A DNA stretch of 64,000 nt. It comes from Paraburkholderia hospita. Its GTDB lineage: Bacteria; Pseudomonadota; Gammaproteobacteria; Burkholderiales; Burkholderiaceae. Numbering within the stretch: the first letter of the stretch is position 1; the number at the start of each line of letters is the position of its first letter. Location of the stretch: contig NZ_CP026106.1 in assembly GCF_002902965.1 (NCBI RefSeq), positions 1,674,001 through 1,738,000 of the forward strand, written 5' to 3'. A model generated the notes under the pieces. The model did no database searches and had not been told where the DNA came from. It saw nothing but the letters and a program-made list of their open reading frames with translations. The position numbers and the translations under genes are program-made. Positions 1 to 9,106 of the stretch are shown in pieces.

Positions 1-1
1 T

Positions 2-385
2 TTCTTCATCGACCTCGGCGCTGTCTGGGCGAAGCACGAGGGCGATGCGGGCGCCACCTTCGTCTGCGGCGACGACCCGGACATGCAGGCGTGCGCGCAG
101 GCGGCGCGCACGATCTACGACGAAGTCGAGCAGCACTGGCGCGCGACCGGCTGCGCGGGCGTCGATCTGTACGTCTACGCGGCGCAGCGGGCCAATGCGC
201 ATGGGTTTCGCCTGAACGTCGATATCAAGGGTCATCGCGTGAGCGATTTTCCGCATGCCATCTACAAGGCGGGCGATCTCGGCGACTTCGACGCGACACC
301 CGCGGCGGGCGTGTGGATTCTGGAGATCCAGATTGCGCATCCGACACGGCCGTTCGGCGCGTTCCATGAAGACCTTCTCGTCTGA
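2..385 (+). CDS. M24-family metallopeptidase-like protein, C-terminal part (5' truncated)
   Basis: The reading frame is open from the window edge, so only the last ~127 residues are seen. They read FIDLGAVWAKHEGDAGATFV near the edge and later IKGHRVSDFPHAIY and EIQIAHPTRPFGAF. This D-L-G...E-G-D pattern with a later conserved His and Glu resembles the pita-bread fold of Xaa-Pro aminopeptidase/creatinase-type M24 proteins. A LysR gene starts 6 bp after the stop, so the two may be co-transcribed. The N-terminal half, including the first metal ligands, lies outside the window, so catalytic activity cannot be judged. Confidence 0.7.
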   Translation, partial: FFIDLGAVWAKHEGDAGATFVCGDDPDMQACAQAARTIYDEVEQHWRATGCAGVDLYVYAAQRANAHGFRLNVDIKGHRVSDFPHAIYKAGDLGDFDATPAAGVWILEIQIAHPTRPFGAFHEDLLV

Positions 386-391
386 CGGCTA

Positions 392-1315
392 ATGTTCATC
401 CGCCAGCTCGACTACCTCGTCACGTTGGCGCGCGAAAAGCACTTCGCGCGTGCCGCCGACGCATGCCATGTTTCGCAGCCGGCCTTGTCGTCGGCGATCC
501 GGGCACTCGAGTCGGAACTCGGGCTGACGATCGTCAATCGCGGGCGGCGCTTCGTCGGCTTCACGGAAGACGGCGAGCGCGTGCTGGGGTGGGCGCGGCA
601 GACGCTGGCGACGCTGCAGAACATGCGGCAAGACGCGTGCTTGGCGCAGGACCGTCTGGTCGGCAAGCTGCGCGTCGGCGCGATACCGACCGTGATTCCC
701 GTCGCGTCGCGCGTGCTTGCGCCTTGCCTGCGCGAACATCCGCAGATCCGTTACGACGTGCATTCGCTCAGCTCGGAAGCGATTCATCGGCAACTCGACG
801 AACTCGAACTGGATATCGGCCTCACGTATCTCGACTCGGGCGTGCAGGCGGGCTTTGCCGTGCTGCCGCTGTATCGCGAGCGCTCCATTCTGCTTTCGCC
901 GCCGGGCGATCATGCGGATCTCGTGGAGGGCGCATGCAGCTGGCGCGAGTTGGCGGGCCTGCCACTCGGCCTGTTGCCGCAGATGATGCAGAACAGGCAG
1001 GTAATCAACGCCGCGTTTCGTCGAGAGCAGGTTCAACCGGAAGTGCTGATCGAATGCGACTCGTTGCTCGCGTTGTACGGACATGTATTGCACGCGGGTA
1101 TCTCCAGCATCTTTCCGCACAGTCTGCTGAGCGTGCTGCCCGATGGCGATGGCGATGGCGTGCGTCGCGCGTTGCTGATGCCTGAGCTGACGCGTGAAAT
1201 CGGCCTCGTCGCACGCAATCGCGAGGCGATGCAGCCGCTCGTTGCCGCCTTCTGGCGTTGCGCCGAAGGACTTCGGCTGCAGGACGAATTCGACGCGCTG
1301 CTTCCCGTTTGCTGA
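392..1315 (+). CDS. LysR-family transcriptional regulator
   Basis: This is a 307-residue protein of normal LysR length. Residues ~1-60 form the winged HTH (FIRQLDYLVTLAREKHFARAA, then SQPALSSAIRALESELG), followed by a linker helix and a two-lobed effector-binding domain. It begins 6 bp after the preceding peptidase-like gene, with no strong Shine-Dalgarno, suggesting coupling to that gene. The formate dehydrogenase gene lies 191 bp downstream on the same strand. A 19-bp palindrome in that gap is the obvious candidate binding site, so regulation of formate oxidation is plausible but inferred from position only. Confidence 0.9.
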   Translation: MFIRQLDYLVTLAREKHFARAADACHVSQPALSSAIRALESELGLTIVNRGRRFVGFTEDGERVLGWARQTLATLQNMRQDACLAQDRLVGKLRVGAIPTVIPVASRVLAPCLREHPQIRYDVHSLSSEAIHRQLDELELDIGLTYLDSGVQAGFAVLPLYRERSILLSPPGDHADLVEGACSWRELAGLPLGLLPQMMQNRQVINAAFRREQVQPEVLIECDSLLALYGHVLHAGISSIFPHSLLSVLPDGDGDGVRRALLMPELTREIGLVARNREAMQPLVAAFWRCAEGLRLQDEFDALLPVC

Positions 1316-1353
1316 ATCGCTGCAACATCACGTCGCCCCTCAAATACGCTCGT

Positions 1354-1372
1354 TGATAAGCGACGCTTATCA
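1354..1372. promoter_or_regulatory. 19-bp palindrome upstream of formate dehydrogenase
   Basis: TGATAAGCG, one A, then CGCTTATCA: two perfect 9-bp arms around a single centre base. It sits ~135 bp before the fdh start and 39 bp after the LysR stop. A second shorter palindrome, GTGATGTATCAC, lies at 1435-1446. LysR-type regulators bind T-N11-A dyads of this sort, so it is a candidate operator. It could also be a weak terminator for the LysR gene, although no T run follows. Confidence 0.5.
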
Positions 1373-1506
1373 GGCTATTCGCCCAAACGATTGGACGCAC
1401 ATAGACGCGCCATCGACACTGCTTCACATCGTATGTGATGTATCACGTCGATATGTCGATAGAGCGCCGGCATGAAAATGCGCTCGACCAGACTGGAGCG
1501 AGACGA

Positions 1507-2709
1507 ATGGCTAAGGTTCTTTGTGTGCTGTATGACGACCCCGTCAAAGGAATGCCGAAACAGTACGCCCGCGACGGCGTACCCGAAATCACGCGTTATC
1601 ACGACGGTCAAACGGCCCCGACGCCGAAGGCCATCGACTTCACGCCGGGCGAATTGCTGGGCAGCGTATCGGGCGAACTGGGACTGCGTAAATACCTCGA
1701 ATCGCTAGGGCATACGCTCGTCGTGACATCGGATAAGGATGGTCCGAACTCGACGTTCGAGCGCGAGCTTGCCGACGCTGAAGTTGTGATCTCGCAACCG
1801 TTCTGGCCTGCGTACCTGACGGCCGAGCGCATCGCGAAGGCGCCGAAGCTCAAGCTCGCGCTGACGGCGGGCATCGGCTCGGATCACGTCGATTTGCAGG
1901 CGGCCATCGAGCGCGGCGTCACGGTAGCCGAGGTGACTTACTGCAATAGCATCAGCGTCGCCGAACACGTCGTGATGATGATTCTCGGGCTGGTGCGCAA
2001 TTACCTGCCGTCGCATGAATGGGTGAAGAAGGGCGGCTGGAATATCGCCGATTGCGTCGAGCGTGCTTACGATCTCGAAGCGATGCATGTGGGCACGGTC
2101 GCGGCTGGCCGGATCGGTGCAGCCGTGTTGCGCAGGCTCAAGCCGTTCGACGTGAAGCTGCACTACACCGATCGTTACCGTCTGCCGCTCGATGTCGAAA
2201 AAGAACTCGGCGCGACGTGGCACCCCGATGTCGAATCGATGGTGAAGGCATGCGACGTGGTGACGATCAACTGTCCGCTGCACCCCGAAACGGAAAACCT
2301 CTTCAATGAAAAGCTGATCGCGAAGATGAAGCGCGGCGCGTATATCGTGAATACGGCGCGCGGCAAGATCGTCGATCGCGATGCGATCGTGCGGGCGCTC
2401 GAATCGGGGCAACTGGCGGGCTATGCGGGCGACGTGTGGTTCCCGCAGCCGGCGCCGCGCGATCATCCGTGGCGCACGATGCCGCACAACGGCATGACGC
2501 CGCATATTTCGGGCACGACGTTGTCGGCGCAGGCGCGTTATGCGGCCGGCACGCGTGAAATCCTCGAATGCTGGTTCGAGAAGCGGCCCATCCGCGACGA
2601 GTATCTGATCGTCGATGGCGGCAAGCTGGCGGGCGTCGGCGCGCATTCGTACAGCGCGGGCAATGCGACGTCGGGATCGGAAGAGGCGGCGCGCTTTAAA
2701 ACGGCGTAA
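1507..2709 (+). CDS. fdh: NAD-dependent formate dehydrogenase
   Basis: The 400-residue protein is of the D-2-hydroxyacid dehydrogenase superfamily and closely follows the Pseudomonas sp. 101 formate dehydrogenase pattern from [12 protein letters not shown] to the [10 protein letters not shown] tail. It oxidises formate to CO2 with reduction of NAD+ in the cytosol, without metal cofactors. Visible active-site residues are I123, N147, R285, Q314 and H333. D222-R223 after the Rossmann fold (AAGRIG, 199-204) fits NAD rather than NADP preference. The ATG at 1507 is chosen because GGAGCGAG precedes it and it matches the family N-terminus; a longer in-frame start exists upstream. It ends at a strong terminator. 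Confidence 0.96.
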   Translation: MAKVLCVLYDDPVKGMPKQYARDGVPEITRYHDGQTAPTPKAIDFTPGELLGSVSGELGLRKYLESLGHTLVVTSDKDGPNSTFERELADAEVVISQPFWPAYLTAERIAKAPKLKLALTAGIGSDHVDLQAAIERGVTVAEVTYCNSISVAEHVVMMILGLVRNYLPSHEWVKKGGWNIADCVERAYDLEAMHVGTVAAGRIGAAVLRRLKPFDVKLHYTDRYRLPLDVEKELGATWHPDVESMVKACDVVTINCPLHPETENLFNEKLIAKMKRGAYIVNTARGKIVDRDAIVRALESGQLAGYAGDVWFPQPAPRDHPWRTMPHNGMTPHISGTTLSAQARYAAGTREILECWFEKRPIRDEYLIVDGGKLAGVGAHSYSAGNATSGSEEAARFKTA

Positions 2710-2722
2710 GGGCAATAACGTC

Positions 2723-2752
2723 GAAGGCCACCCGCAGGTGGCCTTCAATTTT
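2723..2752. terminator. Bidirectional terminator between fdh and metE
   Basis: GAAGGCCACC, loop CGCA, GGTGGCCTTC, then AATTTT: a perfect 10-bp stem followed by T residues on the plus strand. It lies between the convergent fdh and metE stop codons and could serve both. Confidence 0.85.
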
Positions 2753-2779
2753 CGTTATCCGCGCGGATCGACGAAAGCG

Positions 2780-5071
2780 TTAGGCGCTTTGGCGAAGCGT
2801 TTGCGCAGCCGCCACCATATTCTTCAGCGCGGGAATCACTTCATCCCATGCACGCGTCTTCAGCCCGCAATCGGGATTGACCCACAACCGTTCCGCCGGA
2901 ATGCGCCCGGCCGCCTTCTTCATCAGGTTCACGATGTGGTCCTGGCTCGGGATGTTAGGCGAATGAATGTCGTACACGCCCGGCCCGATCTGGTTCGGAT
3001 AGTCGAAGTCGTCGAACGCATCGAGCAGTTCCATATCCGAGCGCGACGTTTCGATCGTGATCACGTCGGCATCCATGTCGGCGATCGACGCGATGATGTC
3101 GTTGAACTCCGAATAGCACATGTGGGTGTGAATCTGCGTTTCGTCCTGCACGCCGTTCGCGGTGATACGGAATGACTCCACCGCCCATTGCAGATACTCG
3201 CTCCACTGCGAGCGGCGCAACGGAAGGCCTTCACGCAGGGCCGCTTCGTCGATCTGGATCACACGCACGCCGGCCTTTTCGAGGTCCAGCACTTCTTCGC
3301 GGATCGCGAGCGCCAGTTGATGGCACGACACCGAGCGCGGCTGGTCGTCGCGCACGAACGACCAGTTCAGGATCGTGACGGGGCCCGTCAGCATGCCTTT
3401 CATCGGCTTCGTGGTTTGCGATTGCGCATATCGAATCCATTCGACGGTCATCGCCTTTGGACGGCAGATGTCGCCAAACAGAATGGGCGGCTTCACGCAG
3501 CGCGAACCATACGACTGCACCCAGCCGAACTGGCTGAACGCGTAGCCATCCAGTTGCTCGCCGAAGTATTCGACCATGTCGTTGCGTTCGGCTTCGCCAT
3601 GCACGAGCACGTCGAGGCCAAGGGCTTCCTGTTCCTTCACGGCCCGCGTGATCTCGCGCTCCATCGCAGCCTTGTAGCCGGCCTGATCCAGTTCGCCTGC
3701 CTTGTACTGGCTGCGCGCGTGACGGATGTCGCTCGTCTGTGGGAAGGAGCCGATCGTGGTGGTCGGGTACGCCGGCAGGTTGAGAATCGCGGACTGCTTT
3801 TCTGCACGCTGCGGATAGGCGCTCACGCGCTTGCCGAGCGCCGCGTCGATACGCGCAATCGCAGCCTTGACGACCGGGTTGTGCACGCGCGGCGACACGC
3901 GCCGGCTTTTGATTGCAGCGGCGTTCGCGTCGAGCGCATCGGCTACCGATGCGCGGCCATTGTTCAGCGCGCCCGCCAGCACCGTCAGTTCGTCGAGCTT
4001 TTGCAGCGCGAATGCGAGCCACGATTTGATCTCGGCGTCGAGTTTCTGTTCGCTGTTGAGATCGACGGGCGTATGCAGTAGCGAGCACGAAGGCGCAATC
4101 CACAACCGGTCACCGAGCGAACGGTGCAGCGGTTCGAGCCATTCGAGTGCCGCGTTCAGATCGGTCTTCCAGATGTTGCGGCCGTTGATCACGCCAACCG
4201 ACAGCAATGCTGCGTCGGGGAGCTTCGCCGCGATCTGTGCGACTTCATCGCGCGCATTGATCGCATCGATATGCAGGCCGTCAACAGGCAGCTTGCACGC
4301 AAGTTCGAGGTTGTCCTGCAACTGCCCGAAGTAGGTGGCGAGCAACAGTTTGACGCGGCGTGCCGACAGCGCATCGTAGGTGGTGACGAACGCGTCGCGC
4401 CACTTCGCGTCGAGTTCCGTCACGAGCACGGGCTCGTCGATCTGCACCCACTCGATGCCTTGTGCCGTGAAGTAGTCGAGCAGCGCCGCATAGACGGGCA
4501 ACAGGCGCGGCAGCAGCGCGAGCTTGTCGGAGTCGTCCTTTGCCTTGCCGAGCCACAGATAAGTGACGGGCCCGATGATCACGGGCTTCACGTTGACGCC
4601 GAGCGCGCGGGCCTCGTTGATCTGTTGGAGTAGACGCGAAGGGTCGAGCGAGAACTGCGTGTTCGCGTCGAACTCGGGGACGATGTAGTGATAGTTCGTG
4701 TCGAACCACTTGGTCATTTCGCCTGCCGTCACACCGCCGCAGCACGCGCCGTGCGCTTCGGCGTTCTGCGCCGAGCGTCCACGGGCGACGCGGAAGGCGT
4801 TGTCGAGCGTATCGCCGTGAAAGCCGCGCACGCGCTCGGGCAGATTGCCGAGCGTAAAGCTCATGTCGAGCACCTGGTCGTAGAACGCGAAATCGCCGAC
4901 GGGCACGAAGTCCAGACGCGCCTGATCTCTCCAGTGACGACCGCGAAGTTGCGCGCCGACGGCCTTCAGCTCGTCGCGCGTCGATTCGTTCTTCCAGTAT
5001 TGCTCGAGTGCGAATTTCAGTTCGCGTTTCGCGCCGATGCGCGGAAAACCCAGATTGTGTGTCGTGACCAT
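2780..5071 (-). CDS. metE: Cobalamin-independent methionine synthase
   Basis: The 763-residue protein transfers the methyl group of 5-methyltetrahydropteroyltriglutamate to homocysteine, the last step of methionine synthesis. The start [18 protein letters not shown] matches the family and was preferred over an upstream extension that runs through the operator region. The C-terminal barrel carries the zinc ligands H650, C652 (HMCYS), E674 and C735 (NPDCGLKTR). A MetR-type regulator is divergent, and the 110-bp gap holds a perfect palindrome, the classic metE/metR arrangement. No cobalamin riboswitch was seen. Confidence 0.97.
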   Translation of the reverse strand: MVTTHNLGFPRIGAKRELKFALEQYWKNESTRDELKAVGAQLRGRHWRDQARLDFVPVGDFAFYDQVLDMSFTLGNLPERVRGFHGDTLDNAFRVARGRSAQNAEAHGACCGGVTAGEMTKWFDTNYHYIVPEFDANTQFSLDPSRLLQQINEARALGVNVKPVIIGPVTYLWLGKAKDDSDKLALLPRLLPVYAALLDYFTAQGIEWVQIDEPVLVTELDAKWRDAFVTTYDALSARRVKLLLATYFGQLQDNLELACKLPVDGLHIDAINARDEVAQIAAKLPDAALLSVGVINGRNIWKTDLNAALEWLEPLHRSLGDRLWIAPSCSLLHTPVDLNSEQKLDAEIKSWLAFALQKLDELTVLAGALNNGRASVADALDANAAAIKSRRVSPRVHNPVVKAAIARIDAALGKRVSAYPQRAEKQSAILNLPAYPTTTIGSFPQTSDIRHARSQYKAGELDQAGYKAAMEREITRAVKEQEALGLDVLVHGEAERNDMVEYFGEQLDGYAFSQFGWVQSYGSRCVKPPILFGDICRPKAMTVEWIRYAQSQTTKPMKGMLTGPVTILNWSFVRDDQPRSVSCHQLALAIREEVLDLEKAGVRVIQIDEAALREGLPLRRSQWSEYLQWAVESFRITANGVQDETQIHTHMCYSEFNDIIASIADMDADVITIETSRSDMELLDAFDDFDYPNQIGPGVYDIHSPNIPSQDHIVNLMKKAAGRIPAERLWVNPDCGLKTRAWDEVIPALKNMVAAAQTLRQSA

Positions 5072-5120
5072 CGCTATTCCCCGTCCAGAAAATGAAAACT
5101 GGAAGCGATGATAGAATTTT

Positions 5121-5157
5121 CGATGTATGAATAAAAATGGATTTATTTCATACATCG
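5121..5157. promoter_or_regulatory. metE-metR intergenic palindrome (probable MetR operator)
   Basis: CGATGTATGAA at 5121-5131 and TTCATACATCG at 5147-5157 are perfect 11-bp inverted arms separated by 15 AT-rich bases. The arms contain the TGAA/TTCA half-sites known for MetR boxes. The site lies 50 bp upstream of metE and 24 bp upstream of metR, so it can act on both divergent promoters. Confidence 0.8.
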
Positions 5158-5181
5158 ATTAATTCTGTTCATGGAGCCGTA

Positions 5182-6090
5182 ATGCTGGAGCGCAGTCATC
5201 TGATGGTCGTCCGGGAAGTGGAGCGGCAAGGTTCGCTCACAGGCGCCGCCGACGTGCTGAATCTCACGCAATCGGCGTTGAGCCACACGGTGAAGAAGCT
5301 CGAGCAGCAACTGGGCACGCCCGTGTGGACGCGTGAGGGCCGATCGATGCGTCTCACGCAGGCGGGCCAGTACCTGCTCGGTCTCGCCAACCGTCTGCTG
5401 CCGCAATTCGAGCTCGCGGAAGAGCGCATGAAGCAATACGCCCAGGGCGAGCGCGGCACGTTGCGCATCGGCATGGAATGTCATCCGTGCTACCAGTGGC
5501 TGCTGAAGGTCGTCTCGCCGTATCTCGCGCGCTGGCCGGATGTCGATGTCGACGTGAAGCAGCGCTTTCAGTTCGGCGGCATTGGCGCGCTGTTCGGCTA
5601 TGACATCGATGTGCTCGTCACACCCGATCCGCTGAAAAAGCCGGGCTTGCGGTTCGAGCCCGTGTTCGATTACGAGCAGGTGCTGGTCGTCGCGGACGAG
5701 CATGCTTTATCCCGCGAGCCTTATGTGACGCCGGAGCAACTCTCGGCGGAAGTGTTGATCACCTATCCCGTCGAAACCGACCGGCTCGACATCTACACGC
5801 AGTTCCTGACGCCCGCGAACGTCGTGCCGAGACGGCACAAGGTGATCGAGACGACCGACATCATGTTGCAGATGGTCGCGAGCGGACGCGGCGTCGCGGC
5901 GCTACCGCGCTGGCTCGCGGAAGAGTACGCGGGATGGATGCCGCTCACGCCGCTGCGCCTGGGCAAGAAGGGCATCGCGAAGCAGATCTTTCTCGGCACG
6001 CGCGAGGCGGACGATGCGATCGATTATCTGAGCGCGTTCGTCGCGATGGCGCGCAAGGCGGATTGGACAGGGGCGCGGTTTCGGGATTAG
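5182..6090 (+). CDS. metR: MetR-type LysR regulator of methionine biosynthesis
   Basis: This is a 302-residue LysR protein with an N-terminal HTH (LMVVREVERQGSLTGAADVL, SQSALSHTVKKLEQQLG) and the effector domain containing ECHPCYQWLLKVV, typical of MetR. Known MetR proteins use homocysteine as co-inducer for metE. The ATG at 5182 has GGAG five bases upstream. An earlier in-frame ATG at 5137 lies inside the palindromic operator and is unlikely. It is divergent from metE. Confidence 0.93.
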   Translation: MLERSHLMVVREVERQGSLTGAADVLNLTQSALSHTVKKLEQQLGTPVWTREGRSMRLTQAGQYLLGLANRLLPQFELAEERMKQYAQGERGTLRIGMECHPCYQWLLKVVSPYLARWPDVDVDVKQRFQFGGIGALFGYDIDVLVTPDPLKKPGLRFEPVFDYEQVLVVADEHALSREPYVTPEQLSAEVLITYPVETDRLDIYTQFLTPANVVPRRHKVIETTDIMLQMVASGRGVAALPRWLAEEYAGWMPLTPLRLGKKGIAKQIFLGTREADDAIDYLSAFVAMARKADWTGARFRD

Positions 6091-6104
6091 GGCTATGGCT
6101 GCGT

Positions 6105-6419
6105 TTAGCGCCCGTAAGCTTTGACGGGTTCGAGCCATTCGATGGTCCGTTCCGCCTTCAACAGGCTCTGCAGCTTGCCCTCATAGTCGACCCGATAATC
6201 CTTCTTCAGGTGATAGTCGACAAAGTACTGCGCGCTGCACGCCCAGGTTTCATACAGGACCAACGTATCTGGATCTTCCGTCGACCGATGGAGGTATGTG
6301 TTCACGAAGTCCGGCTCATGCGACATTGCATCGAGCACCTTCACGAGGCTCGAATACAGCTCGTCGCGAGCTTCAGGCTTGCCGGGAAGGCGGACGATGA
6401 ACGAAATCGTTTCAGACAT
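6105..6419 (-). CDS. Antibiotic biosynthesis monooxygenase (ABM)-domain protein
   Basis: The 104-residue protein belongs to the small ferredoxin-like dimeric ABM/YgiN group (SFIVRLPGKPEARDEL, DTLVLYETWAC). Members include quinol monooxygenases that act without a cofactor, though many are uncharacterised. The ATG at 6419 follows AGGAG with an 8-base gap. It is divergent from a TetR gene, and both promoters carry the same GACCG-N2-CGGTC site, so it is very probably the repressor's target. Confidence 0.85.
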   Translation of the reverse strand: MSETISFIVRLPGKPEARDELYSSLVKVLDAMSHEPDFVNTYLHRSTEDPDTLVLYETWACSAQYFVDYHLKKDYRVDYEGKLQSLLKAERTIEWLEPVKAYGR

Positions 6420-6462
6420 GGACAGACTCCTGAGTTTCAAAGAAGGAATGAGGCGTATTCTG

Positions 6463-6474
6463 GACCGGTCGGTC
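6463..6474. promoter_or_regulatory. TetR operator site 1 (monooxygenase side)
   Basis: GACCG-GT-CGGTC, a 12-bp dyad 43 bp upstream of the monooxygenase start. The same dyad recurs in front of the TetR gene, which supports binding by that regulator. Confidence 0.7.
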
Positions 6475-6581
6475 TCAAATGACGTTCGAAGGCGTTGGCG
6501 GGAACGTTCGAAAGCATCGAATGTGGTCGGCCGTCGTTTCCTTCACAATTAGCGAGGCTGGGTTGAGGTGCGACCAGTTAG

Positions 6582-6595
6582 AGACCGTCCGGTCT
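6582..6595. promoter_or_regulatory. TetR operator site 2 (TetR gene side)
   Basis: AGACCG-TC-CGGTCT, a perfect 14-bp palindrome ending 28 bp before the TetR start codon. It shares GACCG-N2-CGGTC with site 1, about 120 bp away, suggesting autorepression together with control of the divergent gene. Confidence 0.75.
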
Positions 6596-6623
6596 ACAAT
6601 GTCCGCTGATACAGGAAATCGAA

Positions 6624-7208
6624 ATGGCACGTCCACGAGAGTTCGATGAAGACTACGTTCTCGATCAGGCCTTACATGTCTTCTGGGACAAGGGCTACGA
6701 CTCGACGTCGCTAGCCGATCTTCAGGAAGCGACGGGACTCACGAAGTCCAGCCTGTACAAGGCGTTCGAAAGCAAGGAAGGGCTGTTCCGGCGGGTCGTC
6801 GAGCGCTACCATCGCGACCATCTGGGCTTTCGCGTACACGCGTTGGCGCAACCGACGCCGAAGCGGATCGTCGAGTCGCTGCTCGATGGCATCGTCGCGC
6901 TTCATACGGGAAAGGAAACGCCGTCCGGTTGTCTCGTGACATTGGCGGCGCTGGCGTGCAGCGCGGACGCGCGCCCGCTGGGCGATGAACTGTCGGAAAG
7001 CCGTAACGCATTCGAGCGCCGTTTGCGCGCCCGCTTCGAGGCTGTGAAGGATGCGGGCCCGCTGCCGGCAGGTATGACGAGCCATGATGCGGCCGCGTTC
7101 ATATCGACGTTCATTCAGGGCCTCGCCGTGCAGGCGCGGGGCGGTGCGACGCGGCGCCAGCTTCGTCAACTGGTCGCCGCCGTGCTGAAGAGCTGGCCTG
7201 ACAAGTGA
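6624..7208 (+). CDS. TetR-family repressor
   Basis: The 194-residue protein has an N-terminal TetR HTH (LDQALHVFWDKGYDSTSLADL, then TGLTKSSLYKAFESKEGLF) and a helical ligand domain. A Cys (GCLVTLAAL) follows the HTH region at about residue 98. It resembles regulators next to small oxidoreductases that sense electrophiles or quinones, but the ligand is not known. Two identical dyads flank the divergent promoter region, pointing to local control of itself and the ABM gene. Confidence 0.92.
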   Translation: MARPREFDEDYVLDQALHVFWDKGYDSTSLADLQEATGLTKSSLYKAFESKEGLFRRVVERYHRDHLGFRVHALAQPTPKRIVESLLDGIVALHTGKETPSGCLVTLAALACSADARPLGDELSESRNAFERRLRARFEAVKDAGPLPAGMTSHDAAAFISTFIQGLAVQARGGATRRQLRQLVAAVLKSWPDK

Positions 7209-7209
7209 A

Positions 7210-7232
7210 GCTCAGCGCATCGGGCGCTGAGC
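7210..7232. terminator. Hairpin between convergent TetR and encapsulin genes
   Basis: GCTCAGCGC, loop ATCGG, GCGCTGAGC: a perfect 9-bp stem filling the 31-bp gap between two convergent stop codons. No clear T run is present on either side, but position and stem support a shared terminator. Confidence 0.65.
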
Positions 7233-7239
7233 CTGGCGC

Positions 7240-8043
7240 TTACTCCGCCGGGACCACCGACACCGACGCCTCGCCCGTCAGCATCAGGAAGGTCAGCGTT
7301 TCGCGCAGATAGAGGCGCACGGCCGAGTCCGTATGGCTCTGATAGCCAATCGACACGTCCTGCCCGAGATGCAATTCGTAGTCGCCGCCGCGCATCGACA
7401 GCACGCTGCCGCCTTCGATCGCCGGCGCCCAGATGATCTCGCCGTTCACGAGCCGTTTGATGTGCTCGAGCACGGGATAGCCCTGATCGCGCGCTTCGCC
7501 GAGCGCCGTGTACGCGTCGGCGCCGAGCAGCACGGAGTAGGGGCCATCGACGCCCGCCAGCCGCAGCTGCTGAAGCGCGGCGCCGATCGCATCCGGGTAG
7601 TCCGCGACATCGGCGGGCAGTGTGAGCGACGCATTGGACGAACCCTCGCGAATCCCGATGATGCCCGCCGCCTTGTAGCCGTCGAAGATCGCGCGGTCTT
7701 CGGCATACGCGAGTTCCTTCGCGGCATCCTTGGCAGGCTGCCAGTCTGAGTCGTTCGCGCCGCGCTCGACGGCATCGATCGCATCGCGCGACAGTTCGAA
7801 CGGCACGTTCAGCTGCACGAGCGCCTTGACCTCGGCCAGTTTCGCGATGACGCCATGATGCGGGGCCGCGATCGTCGTCTGATGGCCCGTGCCGACGCTG
7901 GACAGATCGACGCCGCCCGGGCCCTTCACGTCGACCACGCGGCGGCCGGCGACCGAGCGCTTGAACGTACGCGCCACTTCTTCTTCGATTTGCGACCAGG
8001 CTTCGCTGGAGATCGGGGCAAGCTCGCGATGCAGGTTATTCAT
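7240..8043 (-). CDS. Type 1 encapsulin shell protein
   Basis: The 267-residue protein shows the linocin/encapsulin HK97-fold pattern: MNNLHRELAPIS at the N-terminus, a central RDAIDAVERG helix region, and the C-terminal VSIGYQSHTDSAVRLYLRET followed by FLMLTGEASVSV. Family 1 encapsulins self-assemble into ~24 nm nanocompartments that enclose enzymes carrying a C-terminal targeting peptide. Its start codon overlaps the end of the upstream DyP peroxidase gene by 8 bp, so shell and cargo are translationally coupled. The peroxidase carries the matching targeting tail. Confidence 0.95.
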   Translation of the reverse strand: MNNLHRELAPISSEAWSQIEEEVARTFKRSVAGRRVVDVKGPGGVDLSSVGTGHQTTIAAPHHGVIAKLAEVKALVQLNVPFELSRDAIDAVERGANDSDWQPAKDAAKELAYAEDRAIFDGYKAAGIIGIREGSSNASLTLPADVADYPDAIGAALQQLRLAGVDGPYSVLLGADAYTALGEARDQGYPVLEHIKRLVNGEIIWAPAIEGGSVLSMRGGDYELHLGQDVSIGYQSHTDSAVRLYLRETLTFLMLTGEASVSVVPAE

Positions 8044-9106
8044 ATTGAGAAGTTCCTTTCAAAGAGCCAATATTCAGCGAGCCGTCGTGAGTCGGCTCGG
8101 CGGATGCGGGGAGGTCGGCGGGCACGTTCGGGCTCGCGTCGGCAGCAGTGCTCGCGGCTTGCGGATCGCGCTCGGCGAGCGCTTCGAGCAGCGGCGCCGA
8201 GGGCACGAAAAACAGTCCGCCCGTTGCCGCGCGGCTGAAGTCGAGCAGCCGGTCGTAGTTGCCGGGCGGGCGTCCGACGAACATGTTCTCGAGCATCTTC
8301 TCGATCGGATCGGGCGAGCGCGCGTAGCCGATGAAGTACGTGCCGAACTCGCCGGAGCCCGGGCGTCCGAACGGCATGTTGTCGCGCAGAATCTTCACTT
8401 CCTGTCCGTTCTCGACGAGCGTCGTCAGCGAACTGTGCGACGAGGTCGGCTTGACGGCATCGTCGAGTTCGATGTCGGAGAGCTTCGTGCGGCCGATGAT
8501 GCGCTCCTGCGTCTCGACGGACAGCGCGTTCCAGCCCGTCATGTCGTGCAGGTATTTCTGCACGAGCACGTAGCTGCCCGATACGAATTCGGGGTCCTCG
8601 TCGCCGATCATCGTGAAGTCGACGGCCTCGCGTCCGCTCGGATTCTCTGTGCCGTCGACAAATCCGACCATGCTGCGCAGATCGAAATAGCGAAAGCCAT
8701 GCACTTCATCGACGACCTGAACCGACTCGCCGAGCCGGGTCACCAGCTGCGTCGCAAGCTCGAAGCACAGGTCCATCTGATCGGCACGGATATGCAGCAG
8801 GATGTCGCCCGGCGTGGCGATCGCGCGGCGCTCACTCGGGCCGAACTCACGAAACGGGTGCAGCTGCGCAGGGCGGGGCGCGCCGAACAGCTTGTCCCAT
8901 GCGCCGGAACCGAAGCCGACCACGCACGACAGATTGCCGGACGGGACGCGCTTGCCGACCGAACGTACGAGCGCGGCGACGTCAGCGCACCAGGCGCGCG
9001 CGGTGTCGGCGTGCTCTTGGCCGTCGACGAGCGTCGCGACGATGAAAATCGCGCTGCGGTTGATGGGGGTGGTGACGGCCTGGGGTTCTGGAATGTCGTT
9101 GGGCAT
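8036..9106 (-). CDS. DyP-type heme peroxidase, encapsulin cargo
   Basis: The 356-residue protein is a dye-decolorizing peroxidase. It has the GFVDG motif with catalytic D151, proximal heme ligand H224 and distal R241. After residue ~305 comes a flexible Ala/Pro-rich linker of about 35 residues, then DGSLNIGSLKG (341-351), the encapsulin targeting peptide. The enzyme is expected to be packed inside the shell encoded directly downstream. The ATG at 9106 is preferred because AGGA lies nine bases upstream; an ATG eight codons earlier (9130) is possible. Known DyP enzymes oxidise dyes and phenolics with H2O2; the physiological substrate is unknown. Confidence 0.96.
   Translation of the reverse strand: MPNDIPEPQAVTTPINRSAIFIVATLVDGQEHADTARAWCADVAALVRSVGKRVPSGNLSCVVGFGSGAWDKLFGAPRPAQLHPFREFGPSERRAIATPGDILLHIRADQMDLCFELATQLVTRLGESVQVVDEVHGFRYFDLRSMVGFVDGTENPSGREAVDFTMIGDEDPEFVSGSYVLVQKYLHDMTGWNALSVETQERIIGRTKLSDIELDDAVKPTSSHSSLTTLVENGQEVKILRDNMPFGRPGSGEFGTYFIGYARSPDPIEKMLENMFVGRPPGNYDRLLDFSRAATGGLFFVPSAPLLEALAERDPQAASTAADASPNVPADLPASAEPTHDGSLNIGSLKGTSQYE

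Noticed and set aside
5072..5155. N-terminal extension of metE to 5155
   Set aside because: It would run through the metE-metR operator. The family start [13 protein letters not shown] fits the ATG at 5071.
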